A stretch of 64,000 bases of DNA from Stratiolaelaps scimitus. Lineage: Eukaryota > Arthropoda > Arachnida > Mesostigmata > Laelapidae. A model generated the notes under the pieces. The model saw only the letters and a program-made list of their open reading frames with translations, did not search any database and was not told the origin of the DNA. The stretch covers positions 2,480,001 through 2,544,000 of the forward strand of contig JABWDB010000034.1 of the NCBI GenBank assembly GCA_019614645.1. The letters are read 5' to 3'. Below are positions 48,937 through 60,106 of the stretch, piece after piece (position 1 is the stretch's first letter; every line of letters begins with the position of its first letter). A program made the position numbers and the translations under genes.

Positions 48937-49468
48937 TTAGCTAATAGCTGAAGCGGCGAACGTAATTGCTAAGAGGCAACAAAACAAAACTGTGTCGTCG
49001 GTATACTTGAACAGAATAGAATGGAAAGAACAAATTGTCCAATGCAAGTTTAACAGATTGTCAAAGAAGTCATGCAACAAGATGCATTCATCCGTCATGA
49101 TCTCTCGATCCGTTATGTGTTTGTGTCCAGCCCGGTGCGGTTCCCATTGAATGGTCGGCCTGACTGCAGGACCTGTGTGGAAACTCACGGATTCTTCTGT
49201 GAACAAAAGGTTGTACGACCGCAAGGCTCACTGCGCTGAACACATGTTGAAACCTTTTGATTCGAAGTTGAAAGAGAAACTCCAAGGCGATTCCGCAATG
49301 GACGCCAACTATACGATTGTGATGGGTGCGTTTTTCACCTTGGGCGCTAGGTGTCCATCCACAGCAGTGAATTATGCGGAAAATCTCATGAAACGTAAGA
49401 ATGGAGGACACCCGGTAACTTTTGCTGGAATCCGTCATAACCATGAGTGACGTGACGTTTGGCTTCAA
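48937..49468 (-). pseudogene. Doubtful relic of a non-LTR retrotransposon reverse transcriptase
   Basis: A minus-strand frame (48937-49224) contains FKYTDDTVLFC, its catalytic-type tetrapeptide encoded at plus 48994-49005. This resembles the Y/F-x-D-D box (commonly KYADDTVLF) of CR1/L2-like LINE reverse transcriptases. An overlapping minus frame, offset by one (49088-49468), carries FQH, a serine-rich stretch and GTAPG in roughly the order of the preceding palm motifs (usually GAPQG). A frameshift would lie between them. The first catalytic aspartate region is not recognisable and the whole is short. The plus strand is also open here (49151-49450), so a chance resemblance is quite possible. 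Confidence 0.25.
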
Positions 49469-52203
49469 TTAGTCTGGCTCATTACTTCGTATATCTGCTT
49501 TGCGGTCAAGGGTTCTTAAACGACACTAAAACGTGGTACAGCTGGCCAAGGCTGAATGAAAATACTTACTTCAAAACCTCTTACGAGTTTTGATGGATCT
49601 GGTTATGTTCAACGAGCTAACCCCTTTTGATAGCATCGCTGAATCGAGCCTTCTCAAATGCTAGGGCGTACGCGTATAAGGCTATTTGTTGGACCTTGAC
49701 AATTTTTCTGAACTTGTCTTTTCTATTTGGCGGTCCAGATTAAATACACTCTGGTGACCACCCGTACTGGCACCGCGGCTGCTATAGCTGCCGCATTTGA
49801 GATAATGAATAGTGTGACGCCATGTGGGTTTTACCGCACACTAGCGGTGGTTGGAAAGGACGAACTATAGAGAGGCTATGGAGCGACGTCGAGGACGTCG
49901 GAGTCGCCGCCGTTTGAGGAGCGCTGGCGGTAGCCGTCGGGATTTAGAGTTTGCCTAGGTAGCTTGGCAGCGCCAGGCAAATCGATGCTAGAAAAAGTTG
50001 TCCGTGACGAGGGGGACTAAGTTTTGGTTGGCGTGCCACGGCCTCAGTTTTGCGTCGAAGGTGAACGTGGGTGGGTAGCAAGTGGAGCTTAGTTGTAGTG
50101 ACGGTACCTACTTGGCTCGGCCGCGAGCACACAGGCATCCGGGTCCCGGGTCCGCGATATTCTCAGGCAGCTCGTACCCCCTCCATCCCCGTCCTCTACC
50201 ACGTTGGCCGTTGCACCATTCTTCTTTCAACCTTACGTTCGGGCTTGTTCGCGGCAGTGACGGCCAGGACAACGTTGAACTGATGTCGGGTGATGGCCTC
50301 CGCCGTTTGAGGGGACAGAGGATGAGCTGGGAAAAAGTTGGGTCGATTCAGCTCTGTGGACCCGTGTACTTCTGCGGAACGGAGACCCGTTATGTTCGCG
50401 CGTGGCCAGCCAACCAGCCAGACCTGGCCGTTATGTTGAGTCGCATAGATCCATGAGCCCCCCGCGGCCACCCCCCAGCGTTCTCAGCAAAGGAAGCGGC
50501 CAAAAGAGGGGGTCGATTGTGAGCTGAGGAACAGCGAAGGGCGGGGGCGTTAGAGGGCGCGGATAGTTTACTTTGTGGGAGATGAAACCACTCTGCAGAA
50601 CTGATGGTTTGCGACGACTCTTGCCGCCGCCGCCGCCGCCGCCTCCACTAGCGAGCTAGTTCGCTGCTGTTGTGAAGGGGACCACTTCGTCGCGGCTAGA
50701 CAGACGCTTCTCCAGAACTCTCACGCCACCATGGTGGGGGATAAACGGTTGTCCTGCTGGATACCCCTAGCTAGCACCTCATAGAACCCTCGAATTTACT
50801 TCTCGACCGCGCAAGCACACATACACGTTACCATAAAGAGCGCTCACTCCTACCTTTTGTCTCCCCTTCTCAAAGGATAGCCCGATCTTCCCCAGAAGAA
50901 CACTATACGTTTGTATGTGTTACTACCGGCACGCGGCTTGAGCATTTTTTTATTACTTGCCGGGCCCATGGCCATGCTAGTTATCCCAGCTGGCTAGCTC
51001 CGAGTGGCGATACTAGATAGCGATTTCGGTGAATGAGCCAGTGCGTTTGTTTAACGACCCACCTGCCTAACAAGTAGTACAACCCATAACAATAGCCGCG
51101 TTTGATGTCGAATATATGAGCGCACTGTGTGTTTAAGTGTATATATGGTGGATTGAATAAATGCAATTTAGGACAGGGAAGCGTTATGCGAAAGATGGTG
51201 TACCTCATTTTCCGCTAGATGCGGTCGGACCTCAGGGGCTTCGTGTCTTCACAGGTCGTTCACAGAGGAACGAGTGAAGGATTGCCTCTGGTCCGCCCAC
51301 AGCGCGGAAAGGTCAACGTTTACCGAAACAGAAAAAAATCGATGCCAATACAAGGGGCATGCAAAACGATGGGAATAGATAGATTGATACGCGTTACCGG
51401 GCACCTCGTCGTTTGCGGCCACTGCACTCCGGATAGCCATTGTGGCTTAATAATTATATTTTCGTTGTTAGTTTTACGTTTACTATACTTGGTGAATTTA
51501 CCCAGGATACGATGTAAACACATCGGAAGGAGACCGTGCGATGTGATTTCTTCAGGTTCTTGTGTGTTTCGAGCAGCGAACATGTTTATATCTTCGTTTG
51601 CATTATGGCTGGCACTACAATGGCTGGATAAGGACAATCGGATGAGCGGCCCATATTCGCATGAGGTGTTCGGTAGTTCCCGGGGTCAAGGGCAGAAGAG
51701 ATCATAAATAGGGAATACAATACGGAAATACGCGACCTCTGGACAGCATTTTACATAGCGGAAGTGCGCAGAAAAATTAGCATTTCACGTGCGTCCAAGC
51801 AGAGGTCGAAGCCTAGGAGGAGAGAATAGCCAGAAGGGAACAGTAGGCAACGGGGCACACTGGTGCAGTACTCACGGACGGCAAGCGTAAGAGTCTCCAC
51901 TGGAACCCAGGCAGAGTGCATCTTGTGGATGACGGCCGGCGTCCTAGGAGAGAGACGTCGTTCGAAAGCGGAGTCGAAACTCTGAAATGGAGATATTCAC
52001 ACACACACACACAAAATACAGACGCAAGTAAGCACAAGCAAGCAACCAACAGAACGCATCGTTAGACCATCGGTTCATCGTCCTCACCGATTCTGTTGTT
52101 CTACCTATTTACTAGCTAGTGAGCGTAGTGAATGCCCTCTAGCGTTCTCCCTTCACGAGGGGAAACGTCTGCCACCTCGCTTCCTTCCGTACCTAGCGTA
52201 CGA
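49469..52203. other. Unique sequence, no gene recognised
   Basis: Includes a GCC triplet run (50623-50643) and an AC run (51998-52013). Frames at 50082-50456 and 51219-51707 (plus) match nothing I know. Confidence 0.55.
50623..50643. repeat. (GCC)n triplet repeat
   Basis: Seven perfect units. Confidence 0.95.
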
Positions 52204-52219
52204 CTCTCTCTCTCTCTCT
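52204..52219. repeat. (CT)n microsatellite
   Basis: Eight CT units. Confidence 0.93.
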
Positions 52220-53280
52220 TATCCTCCACATTGCTCTGCTTAGCCCCATCCTGTCTCCGAGGCCCACCTGCTGTTGCCCCCACGGTTCGGGTTCCCTACC
52301 GGGTGTGCTTTCCTCGGGTCCAATTTCTGCGAACATAGTTTTTTTCGCAAGAGCGGACCGGCGTTCGCGGTCCCGCTTTCCGCTCGGTTGTCGAATGGGA
52401 AACGGGCGACGATCGGGGTCGGGTGGCCCTGCAAAGGGAAACCTGGAAAGGGGACGCGTCGTTCCTGCCTGCTCGGACGACTAGCTGGATGTTGGTGGCC
52501 GCTACAATTGCAAAACGACGACAGCCAGCAACCGGTGCCTCTGCTTGGTACGTGCTCCGCATCACATGTAGCAGCCACACTGAGTCACATTGACGCAAGC
52601 AGTAGGACATAGACGGGCAAGCAGGCAGGCAGGCATGTAGGCACACAGCTCAAAACGCTGCGCCCGGCCCCTAGCGCCGTGGCCGCAGGAAACGCAGCAG
52701 CGACGCAGCCACGGCACGGAAAGTGGCGTAAAGACGGCGGCTCTAAAGTCAGCAGTCATCCGACAGTACCGTCAAGTTCCGCCGGAACAGAGCGGGGCGG
52801 AGGGACGAGGTAGGTGTGGTACAGGAACAGGGATCGACGGGCACATACAGCGGCTCGCCGATTCGTATGGCGGTCCCCCGTTTCGGTGGTCCAACCGCGC
52901 GCGCTCGCTCGCTCGCTCGGTGTCGCAACAATAAACGCCGCCACCGTCGACGTCCGCCGTCGCAGTGTACCACAGCGTGGGCCGGCAGCAGCATGTGTCA
53001 GAGACCTTGTCGGCCACCTCGTCTGCTGGCAAGCGTGTTCGGCGGCGGCGGCCACAAAGCGAGGGAGATGTGCAAGCGATACGAATCTGCGTTTGTGCTT
53101 GCCGAAAAGCAGCCAGTTTGAGTCAGGCAGGCCAGGCTTACTGCCCCCAACGGATAGAAAATCGAAGCAAAATCAAATATTGCCGCGGCTGTTGCCGCTG
53201 TTGCGGTTGCGCGCCTACCGAATGCTGCCGGAACAGCTCGCTACAGCAGCGTACAAGCGGCCGACGTGCACACACAACGA
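52220..53280. other. GC-rich, CpG-rich sequence, no gene recognised
   Basis: Frames overlap in nearly every phase between 52.3 and 53.5 kb (for example plus 52814-53512, 232 codons), as expected of stop-poor DNA. A GGCA tetranucleotide run is at 52616-52634 and a GCTC run near 52904-52918. Confidence 0.5.
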
Positions 53281-53364
53281 CACACACGCCCACATACGTA
53301 CACAGACATCGTGCAGTCGGCAGGGTACCGGCTCGATGTCTGTGTACGTACGTGGGCGTGTGTG
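53281..53364 (-). repeat. 31-bp inverted repeat, 22-base loop
   Basis: Arms 53281-53311 and 53334-53364 are reverse complements at 30 of 31 positions, from CACACACGCCCAC outward to CACAGACATCG at the loop. The single A-C mismatch on the plus strand becomes a G-U pair on the minus strand, so a minus-strand RNA would fold with no broken pair. The total of 84 bases is in the size range of animal microRNA precursors, but near-perfect arms and the CA-rich outer ends also fit a simple inverted duplication. Confidence 0.9.
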
Positions 53365-54263
53365 GAGGGAGAAGTGCAGGCTCTATAAGGAGCCTTGCTG
53401 GAAGAGCAAGTGCTGGCAGGCAACGACCATAGGCTGGACTTCGAAGAAGACGTCTTCGCCTGGTGGGCTTGACGATGTTGAGGGGTGCCGATGGGAGACA
53501 GCGAGCTTATAGCCAGCTTGGTCATATCCGCGCTCCACGCACGCGTCGAAGCCCTGGACCCCTAAGGCCCGGCACCCCAAAAGCCCGGCACCGATAACGC
53601 CGAACGGCGGCGTGTTCCGTGCCCGTCACCGTTCGTGCGCCCCTTGCCCTCCCGTTTCAACCGACCTCTGCTGCGGCTGCAGACGACTACTACCCTCAAT
53701 ACAGCTACTGCGGAGGCAACAGCAGCAGCAGCAGCATTCACTCTTCGTTGCCACCAGCGCCACGACCAATGCACCATTCAATGTCAACTCCCCTTCTGCC
53801 GATCCTGTTTCTACCGATTTTGCCCTTCCTTTATCCCCAGCATCGTCACTCTCCGTCCCTATCTCCGCCCGGCGGTAGCGAGCCCTTCCCGGGCGGCAGA
53901 GCCGAGGCTGGCCGAGGTGGCATGCTTTGATCCAACGCTTGCACCCAGGCCTCCCGTCCGCCTCCCCACCATCTATAGCGTGTCCCAGCCGGCTACCAGA
54001 GAAAGTAATTCCAAAGATAAATGAACCTTTTGTTGATCTCTCTGTCTGTGCTGGCCCGCTATGGCTGTGTGCACGAGGTGTAGCTAGGTGAAGCTATGTT
54101 GGATGGGCATCCATTGCGTCGGCGTGTCGTGTTGCACAGCTTGCTTCCATCCTCGTGTACAGCTGAGCCTGGATACACTGTGAGCCACTCAGTCGGGCTC
54201 CGCCCAAGGCCCACCCGGCTGCAGGCAGACGCGCACTGCCTGCTTCAAAATACCCCCATACTC
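53365..54263. other. GC-rich sequence, no gene recognised
   Basis: An AGC triplet run at 53718-53736 produces Ser/Gln/Ala stretches in overlapping plus frames (53612-54024). None has a recognisable domain. Confidence 0.5.
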
Positions 54264-54284
54264 GGGGGCGGGCGGGGGCGGGGG
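54264..54284 (+). repeat. Strong G-quadruplex motif
   Basis: Four G runs (5, 3, 5 and 5 G) are separated by single C bases, the tightest possible loop arrangement. Confidence 0.9.
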
Positions 54285-55382
54285 CCCTCCCTCGTTCGAT
54301 GGTTCGGAAGTCGCATGTGCGCCCGGCTTCTGGGAGCATCTACCGCTCCGAACACAAACACCCCACGAGCCGAAGAGCCCCAGCGGCCCAGTGTGCGTTT
54401 TCCTTTTTCATCGGCTGTAGATGTACAGTTCTCAAGCCACGTGCTATCAATGCCCACAAAACACTGCGAATAGATGAGAATACACAACGGGGCTATCTCT
54501 TTCCACTCTTTTCTCCCGGTACTTATTCACAGGGTCGCTCCTGCCCGTCGGCTGCCGTCTCTCCCAAATCTCCTTCAGCCTTGATGTCACGCATGACCTG
54601 AAACCCTAGCAACTCGATCGCTTGCCTTGTTCGTTAGCTCATCCGGCTTTGTCCAAATGAGACACAATGTTGGCTATTTATTCGACAGGAAGAGATGGTA
54701 CAACCGCAGCGGCGGGTTTCCCGTGAGGTCGGCTTCCCGCCCCAATCGGATGCCAACATTGGCACCGCTAGCGCCGATTCAGTCCTTGTAATAGGCTGGT
54801 GGTGCTGTGTGGGGGATAGTCAGGGGCTGATATGTCGGTGTTTCACACATTCGCTTGTAGAAGACGGTGAGCCCTGCGGCGGGGGCTGGCCGAGACTAGG
54901 CAACGGGGTAGGCGTGACATAACAACGGTCGCATTTGTTGCTCAACGATGCGGGAAATAACTCGCCGCTTGAACGAGAACAAAAACAATTCAATCATTGT
55001 ATAGCATCCGATGTACGAGGCTTGACTTTGAATCGGCATAGCTGCTCATCGGGGACATAGGCCAACTTGGCCTTCTATCATAATAGTCGCGGAACGGAGG
55101 ACCCGGACTCCTGTCCAGCACTGTGCAGCTTGGCTACGACTGGCTGACTGGCTTACCGACTAAGTTATTATTATATGTATCATAGAATTTCTATTCATAC
55201 CTACCTACGCTGACAGAATCGCTTACCGAGATATATACAACAATGACGAGGCTTACGATAATGATACCCGAAGCGTATTCAATAGTGTTATGTGTTTAGG
55301 ATATTGAAGACGCGTCAGCTATAGAAGATGGCACGGTTCGTGCTACCAAACGGAAGACCCCAAAGCTTCTTTTTTTAAAGGG
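54285..55382. other. Unique sequence, no gene recognised
   Basis: GC-rich at first, AT-leaning after 55.0 kb. Only short, featureless open frames. Confidence 0.55.
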
Positions 55383-55476
55383 CGGGAAAGGTGTTGGCAT
55401 GCAAATGCATGTCAACACCGTGACGGGCCCCCATTTGTGGCACCGTTGACGATGTTCAACAGCACCACCTTTCCCG
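55383..55476. mobile_element. 94-bp foldback element, possibly a small MITE
   Basis: Perfect 11-bp terminal inverted repeats, CGGGAAAGGTG (55383-55393) and CACCTTTCCCG (55466-55476), enclose a second hairpin: GGTGTTGGCATGCA and TGCATGTCAACACC (55390-55403, 55406-55419) pair at 13 of 14 positions with a 2-base loop. A third small hairpin, GTTGA...TCAAC, lies at 55445-55460. No clear target-site duplication flanks it, so a transposon origin is unproven. A structured RNA or a replication-slippage product is also possible. Confidence 0.4.
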
Positions 55477-55573
55477 GTATCGCTTAGCGCTTCTTCAGTA
55501 AGGGTGGTGAGATGTGTACCAGCCCAGCAACGAGCACCATATATCCTCCTCACAGTGTCGACAGGACGTGGTT

Positions 55574-55589
55574 AGCTGACCCTCAGCTG
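55574..55589 (-). repeat. Possible fragment of the retroposon 3' core
   Basis: Minus-strand CAGCTGAGGGTCAGCT is identical to the 3' core of the retroposon copies at 39.9 and 60.9 kb. Flanking sequence is not clearly alike. The core is nearly palindromic, so orientation is uncertain. Confidence 0.3.
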
Positions 55590-55699
55590 CTTCACTTCTT
55601 TCTCACTCTCTCAAGACCAGACTTCCTCTCAATAGCTCTGTCCACTTCCCGTCTGTGAACAACTACTGTGGTCAATAGTGTAAATGGTAAATGTTTATT

Positions 55700-55749
55700 G
55701 GTTTATTAAAGGAGCTGCAATTTTATAATGCTTAAGCTCTCTTATATGT
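55700..55749 (+). repeat. Dispersed AT-rich repeat, copy B
   Basis: GGTTTATTAAAGGAGCTGCA, then ATTTTATAATGCTTAAGCTC and TCTTATATGT. It matches copy D over about 45 bases (minus strand 57699-57744) and copy C over its right two thirds, including CTTATATGT. This is the most complete copy. Confidence 0.65.
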
Positions 55750-56449
55750 CAGGGGTGTCTGTAGAAAGCCCCGTGTATGTAAACATGCAGTATTTATGAC
55801 GCATACAGGGGGTGTACGGTGCCTTCCTTTCTGCACAGTGCTAGCTATGCCGCAGACCACATCAGTTGCCAATACTTCTTAACAAATCTTATTACGCAGA
55901 TACTGCCCATGAAGGTAAATATTTTTGAACCTCAGTGGAAGAAAAGATATAAGAGTTACACTTAGCGACAAGACTACGCTAGAAATTATATTTAGTATCG
56001 TATCAACTGAATAAAGCCTATGAAAGTTAAACGATAGCAACATAGCAAAACAAAAAAGCTCCCTTTTCGGCACTGCCTACCTTGCGCACCACGCCATGCC
56101 CGCGTGAGACGAACGTGAGGCTAACAATTGCGGATAGCAAGTACGCCTTACATGTCTCCGCAATGGTTGGAACGATAGAGTCAAAGAAATTCATTGTTCT
56201 TCGCCCTGTCGGCCGGTCGAGATAGATCAAAATAATATGCTTTGTAATACAATGTATCATTTGGTATAGCTTAGTTAACGAGAGCAGCAGGTCGAACGAT
56301 GAAGGACTCGATCAATCTGCTCTTCCCTCTTCATCGTTGACCGTTTTATGAGTCGACGTTAGCATTATATTATACATATTATGCAGCCAGACCTACCCAC
56401 GTCATATTAGCTATGGGCACCAAGCTCTGTATATTAAGCATACAATTAT

Positions 56450-56455
<6 letters not shown>
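55750..56455. other. AT-rich unique sequence
   Basis: No gene recognised. The minus frames 55879-56073 and 56027-56260 are short and featureless. Confidence 0.55.
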
Positions 56456-56500
<45 letters not shown>

Positions 56501-56529
56501 CTTCCGTCGTCTGAGAAACTCCCGGAGGA

Positions 56530-56568
<39 letters not shown>

Positions 56569-56627
56569 TATAGATATGTATATATATATACATAGCTTCC
56601 GTCGTCTGAGAAACTCCCGGAGGAGTA

Positions 56628-56662
<35 letters not shown>

Positions 56663-56718
56663 ATAGATATATATATATATACATAGCTTCCGTCGTCTGA
56701 GAAACTCCCGGAGGAGTA
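56456..56718. repeat. TA-interleaved minisatellite, three 35-bp cores
   Basis: The core TAGCTTCCGTCGTCTGAGAA, continuing ACTCCCGGAGGAGTA, occurs three times without change (56498-56532, 56593-56627, 56684-56718). The periods are 95 and 91 bases, and each core is preceded by 40-60 bases of TA. The spacers vary (GATA and CTATAG interruptions) while the cores do not. The core end ACTCC-CGGA-GGAGT is itself a 5-bp hairpin. Confidence 0.95.
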
Positions 56719-57339
56719 CACCGGCCCGACTGAGGATGGTGGCTCGAGTTGCTCACACCGCTAAGTCCACTAACAAGCATTACCGGCGGCTTTCCGTTCG
56801 TCGGCGTCCGCAAGACGACAACTTGCGAGTCGTTATAGCCACTGTGTGGAAACATGTTACTATGACTTGAGCAACGCTTAGCCTGACCGAACCGAATCGA
56901 CTGGCCGTCGGCCGGGCGGCGACGGCCGCTGCCGTCACGGCCGAAAGCACCGTCACTGGGTGGACAGCTAAATCGCAGTGGTGAGCTTGCGCGACAGGCT
57001 AAGCGTGCTACCTACCTCGAGGATTGCGAAACGAATGTGTTGAGATTAAGACTGTCGTTATCTATGGATTTGGTAACGAGCCAAGCGGGCGTTGCCGATG
57101 GCGACGCCGGAGCCGGCGAGCGGACATGATGCACGCTCACAAATAGACGCCGAGATCTCCGAGATCTCGTATTAGACGCGCATAGCACCGGGCGTGGGGT
57201 TAGCTAGCACCACGGTGTATCTGCTCGGGAATAAGTTGGTGCAAAATCAATTGGCCCCCAAAATGCTGTTCATGAGAGATGACTATGGGGAAAATTGCTG
57301 CTTATATTTTTTAGTTAGTGTCTCGTTGATTAGAGCCAA
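56719..57339. other. GC-richer unique sequence
   Basis: No gene recognised. Confidence 0.55.
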
Positions 57340-57698
57340 CGAGAATGTGAAGCAAGTTCACAATATCATTGTAAAATGTCGAATGGTGAATACAAAATGG
57401 CGAACACTACAAAATAAAAAACCAACAACAACAACAACTTTTAATTAATAAATAAATAATTGTGCCGAAGGAGGTTAGGGAGCTCACATCTACCAGGAAG
57501 TTTGCCAAGGAGATAAAGAAAATATTGCAGTTATAATGTTATATAATTGTGTGAATTAGATACCCTGAATATTGTGAATTGTAAATAATTTGAGTGAATG
57601 TAAATATCTGTTGACAGAATAATCGATTATAATTGTGAAATCGTAATTGGATGAACAATTTGCTGATAATACACTCTTACTTTTACCCTATTTTTTTT
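57340..57698. other. AT-rich block next to repeat copy D
   Basis: Markedly AT-rich against the flanks. A short frame at 57456-57536 reads VPKEVRELTSTRK and on to a Lys/Leu-rich end before TAA. It could be the tail of an old coding sequence (for example a transposable element) but is too short to judge. GTGAATTGTAAAT-like words recur between 57550 and 57610. With copy D this may be one decayed element. Confidence 0.3.
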
Positions 57699-57744
57699 AA
57701 TCGAGAACTTAAGCATTGTAAAATTGCAGTTCCGGAAATAAACC
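57699..57744 (-). repeat. Dispersed AT-rich repeat, copy D
   Basis: On the minus strand GGTTTATTTCCGGAACTGCA, then ATTTTACAATGCTTAAGTTC and TCGATT. It differs from copy B at a few positions only over GGTTTATT to TTAAG. The plus strand has GGAAATAAACC, an AATAAA signal. Confidence 0.65.
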
Positions 57745-58647
57745 GCAAATGTTATGTTATGATGTTATTCTCGTTCAATTCAGGTATGTCACGCATCGAA
57801 TTCGCCCCCCCCCCCCCCTCTGTACATAGATTCGTTTGTCTGCACATTCACGTATCTTTCATGTAACATGCGCGTCAGCACAGCTGCACAGCTGTGTGTA
57901 AAACATTTCAAAGCCAAAATCAAGCAAGTCCCTGGCCCCTTTAGATACATTCAATGTATGTGTAAATGACCGCAACAAATGCCAAGAGGGATGCTCCTGA
58001 TGTAAGCGCATACGCAGCGTTCGATGGATCGACAGTCGAGCATGAAAATTCATCATTTATTTACATTCAAATTTAGCGCGATTTAGCGATGAAACGCATG
58101 TATTGCGAAGCGTAATTTATTTTTGCTTGCATCGAAATGTGAAAAGGCTAAATGATTTTTGGAGTGATTTAGTGAACACTGGCTGGAACCGAATTCAAAG
58201 GAGTGCGGCCGGAGGGCTCGCCTCGTCCGAGCGGCGATTACGAACGTGCCGCGGATGACTCTCACCCGTCTAATCAAACGTGGTAACTGAGCGCTCGAAG
58301 AAAATAGGAGGGGGGTATATAAATATAAATAAGATATAAATATTTTAAGTGGATTTTTCTCTCAAATAGAATACCAACTGACCACGCTCTGATCAGGCGT
58401 CAAAGCCTGCCAGGCCATGACCTCCAAGTGTCTGCTTACGATCAATACAGGAGACCGCTGCAGTGTTGAGCGAATGGGTGGCCTTAACATTCGATTTTTT
58501 ATTTGAGTCTTATTAGCGACTCACGTCGCTCTACCACGGTGGCGGCGCATAGGTAGCGGCTATTATTGTTTACTGCCATGGCTTGATTTGTTGCTGTAAA
58601 AAGCTGCAGTTCGCAGATTCGAGGTGTCCCAAGACCTCGTCATGATC
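57745..58647. other. Unique sequence with C14 run
   Basis: C14 at 57805-57818; AT-rich patch near 58315-58350 with repeated ATAAATA. No gene recognised. Confidence 0.55.
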
Positions 58648-58695
58648 ACATATAAGATAACTAAAACATGCTAACAATTGCAGTTCCTTTAGCAA
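58648..58695 (-). repeat. Dispersed AT-rich repeat, copy C
   Basis: On the minus strand TAAAGGAACTGCAATTGTTA, then GCATGTTTTAG and CTTATATGT. The core is identical to copy A and the right end matches copy B. It lacks the AATAAA of the other three. Confidence 0.6.
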
Positions 58696-60068
58696 AGCAT
58701 TGACTGTTATGAATTAGTGCAAACGCTACAATGCTATGATTTCGGGGCAGTTTATCGCAGCTGAACTGATTCACGGTTCATGCTACTACAGAATACTGAT
58801 ATGCTGTGTCATCCTGGATCAGACGAGATCAGGTTGCTTCGTTGCTTTTGTTGGCAGCTGTAGTGTACGCTGTTACGTTGCCTGCAATTAGCACATTCAG
58901 CTCTTGTGGAAGGTCCGTAGCAAGGAAGTGAGGCCGGTGAATCCCCCTGTATGCTGAAGTGGCTGTGATATCCAGCGGCGTGCCCGTTAACTGGCATGCT
59001 GGCCAAGTCCAGCCAACCGTTGCCATGTTGCTTCGGGGAGCGTTCTTCCTTCGCTGACTGGTGAACCAGCGCCGGGGCCGATCTCCTGCAAGCAACGCCT
59101 CTGAAAAGCTGCCAATTCCTTTCTCCCGACTCACGTTTGCTGCCCTATGATCGTCTGTGCTGCTTAAGCAACAGGGCAAACGCTGCCCCCGAAACGGCGA
59201 TACGGTCAGCCATTGGCGATTGGTATCCGCTAGCAAAGGCCAATAGAAGGTCCCGCTCGATTGAAACACGCTACCACGCCCCATTCGGCTTGGCTCGCCT
59301 CGTCTTGGACGTTTCACAAACTGGCTACTCCGCCACCATTCGACCACCGGAGCTCGCCCCGGTGGTCGCCTCAGAGCGACGCCGAAACGAGATCTATCTC
59401 TCCCTTTCAACCAAGTCAAGAAACTCAACGAACTGGCCCCAGTCCCCCCCACCCCGCCGGTCAGTCGAGTCACTCGACGGCAACGGACAACGACGACGAC
59501 TTCCTGCTAGGGTGAGAAACGCAAGGAGGGTGTATGCACTGCAACAGCAACACTAGTGTATACTCGATATAGGGCAGAGTACAGCATCGCCGCGTATGAG
59601 GCAAAGGATAGCTATATAGCCCGTGCCGGCCCGCTTCGGCCGTCATGAAAGAAAGGACAGGCTAGCAGACGAAGCAGGAGGTACGCGGAAAGCGAAGAAA
59701 CGATACTTCGTCGAGTGGCCTCTCAGCGAGCGGCCTCTCGCCTATACCAACACCACTGGTGCCGGCCGACGTAAGATAGGCGAGCCGCAATTCGATCGCT
59801 ACCTAGTGTATTGCTACTCTCTCATTTGGCCATCCGTCCGTCCGTCGATGCAAGAGGGCGTCCTCCCTCTTTCTCCAAAGACGCCTAGGTCCGTTCGCAG
59901 CAACAGCAGAAGAAGAAGAAGAAATAGTAGAACCTGCAGCAGCAGTAGTACTACTTGTAGTGGTCGTTCTTGTAGTGAGCGACTACGCCGACGCGCGAAC
60001 CGAGTCCAGTGGACCACTTCTACACGCTGCTCTGCATCGTGTTCAACCACAGCGCTGTACAGCTCCGA
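58696..60068. other. Mixed to GC-rich sequence, no gene recognised
   Basis: Long frames on both strands (58829-59473 minus, 214 codons, GTG start; 59137-59556 plus; 59623-60258 plus, 211 codons, GTG start, Arg/Ser-rich through AGA and AGC triplets). None has a recognisable domain. Confidence 0.5.
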
Positions 60069-60102
<34 letters not shown>

Positions 60103-60106
60103 AGGC
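60069..60106. repeat. (GGC)n triplet repeat, about 12 units
   Basis: The longest GGC array of the window, with one GGA near its end. It reads as poly-Arg, poly-Gly or poly-Ala according to frame. Confidence 0.96.

Noticed and set aside
56498..56718. TA-interleaved cores considered as a CRISPR-like array
   Set aside because: The spacers are all (TA)n of similar kind, not unique sequences; this is a minisatellite.
58829..59473. Minus-strand open frame of 214 codons
   Set aside because: GTG start, overlapped by an equally open plus-strand frame; no domain recognised.
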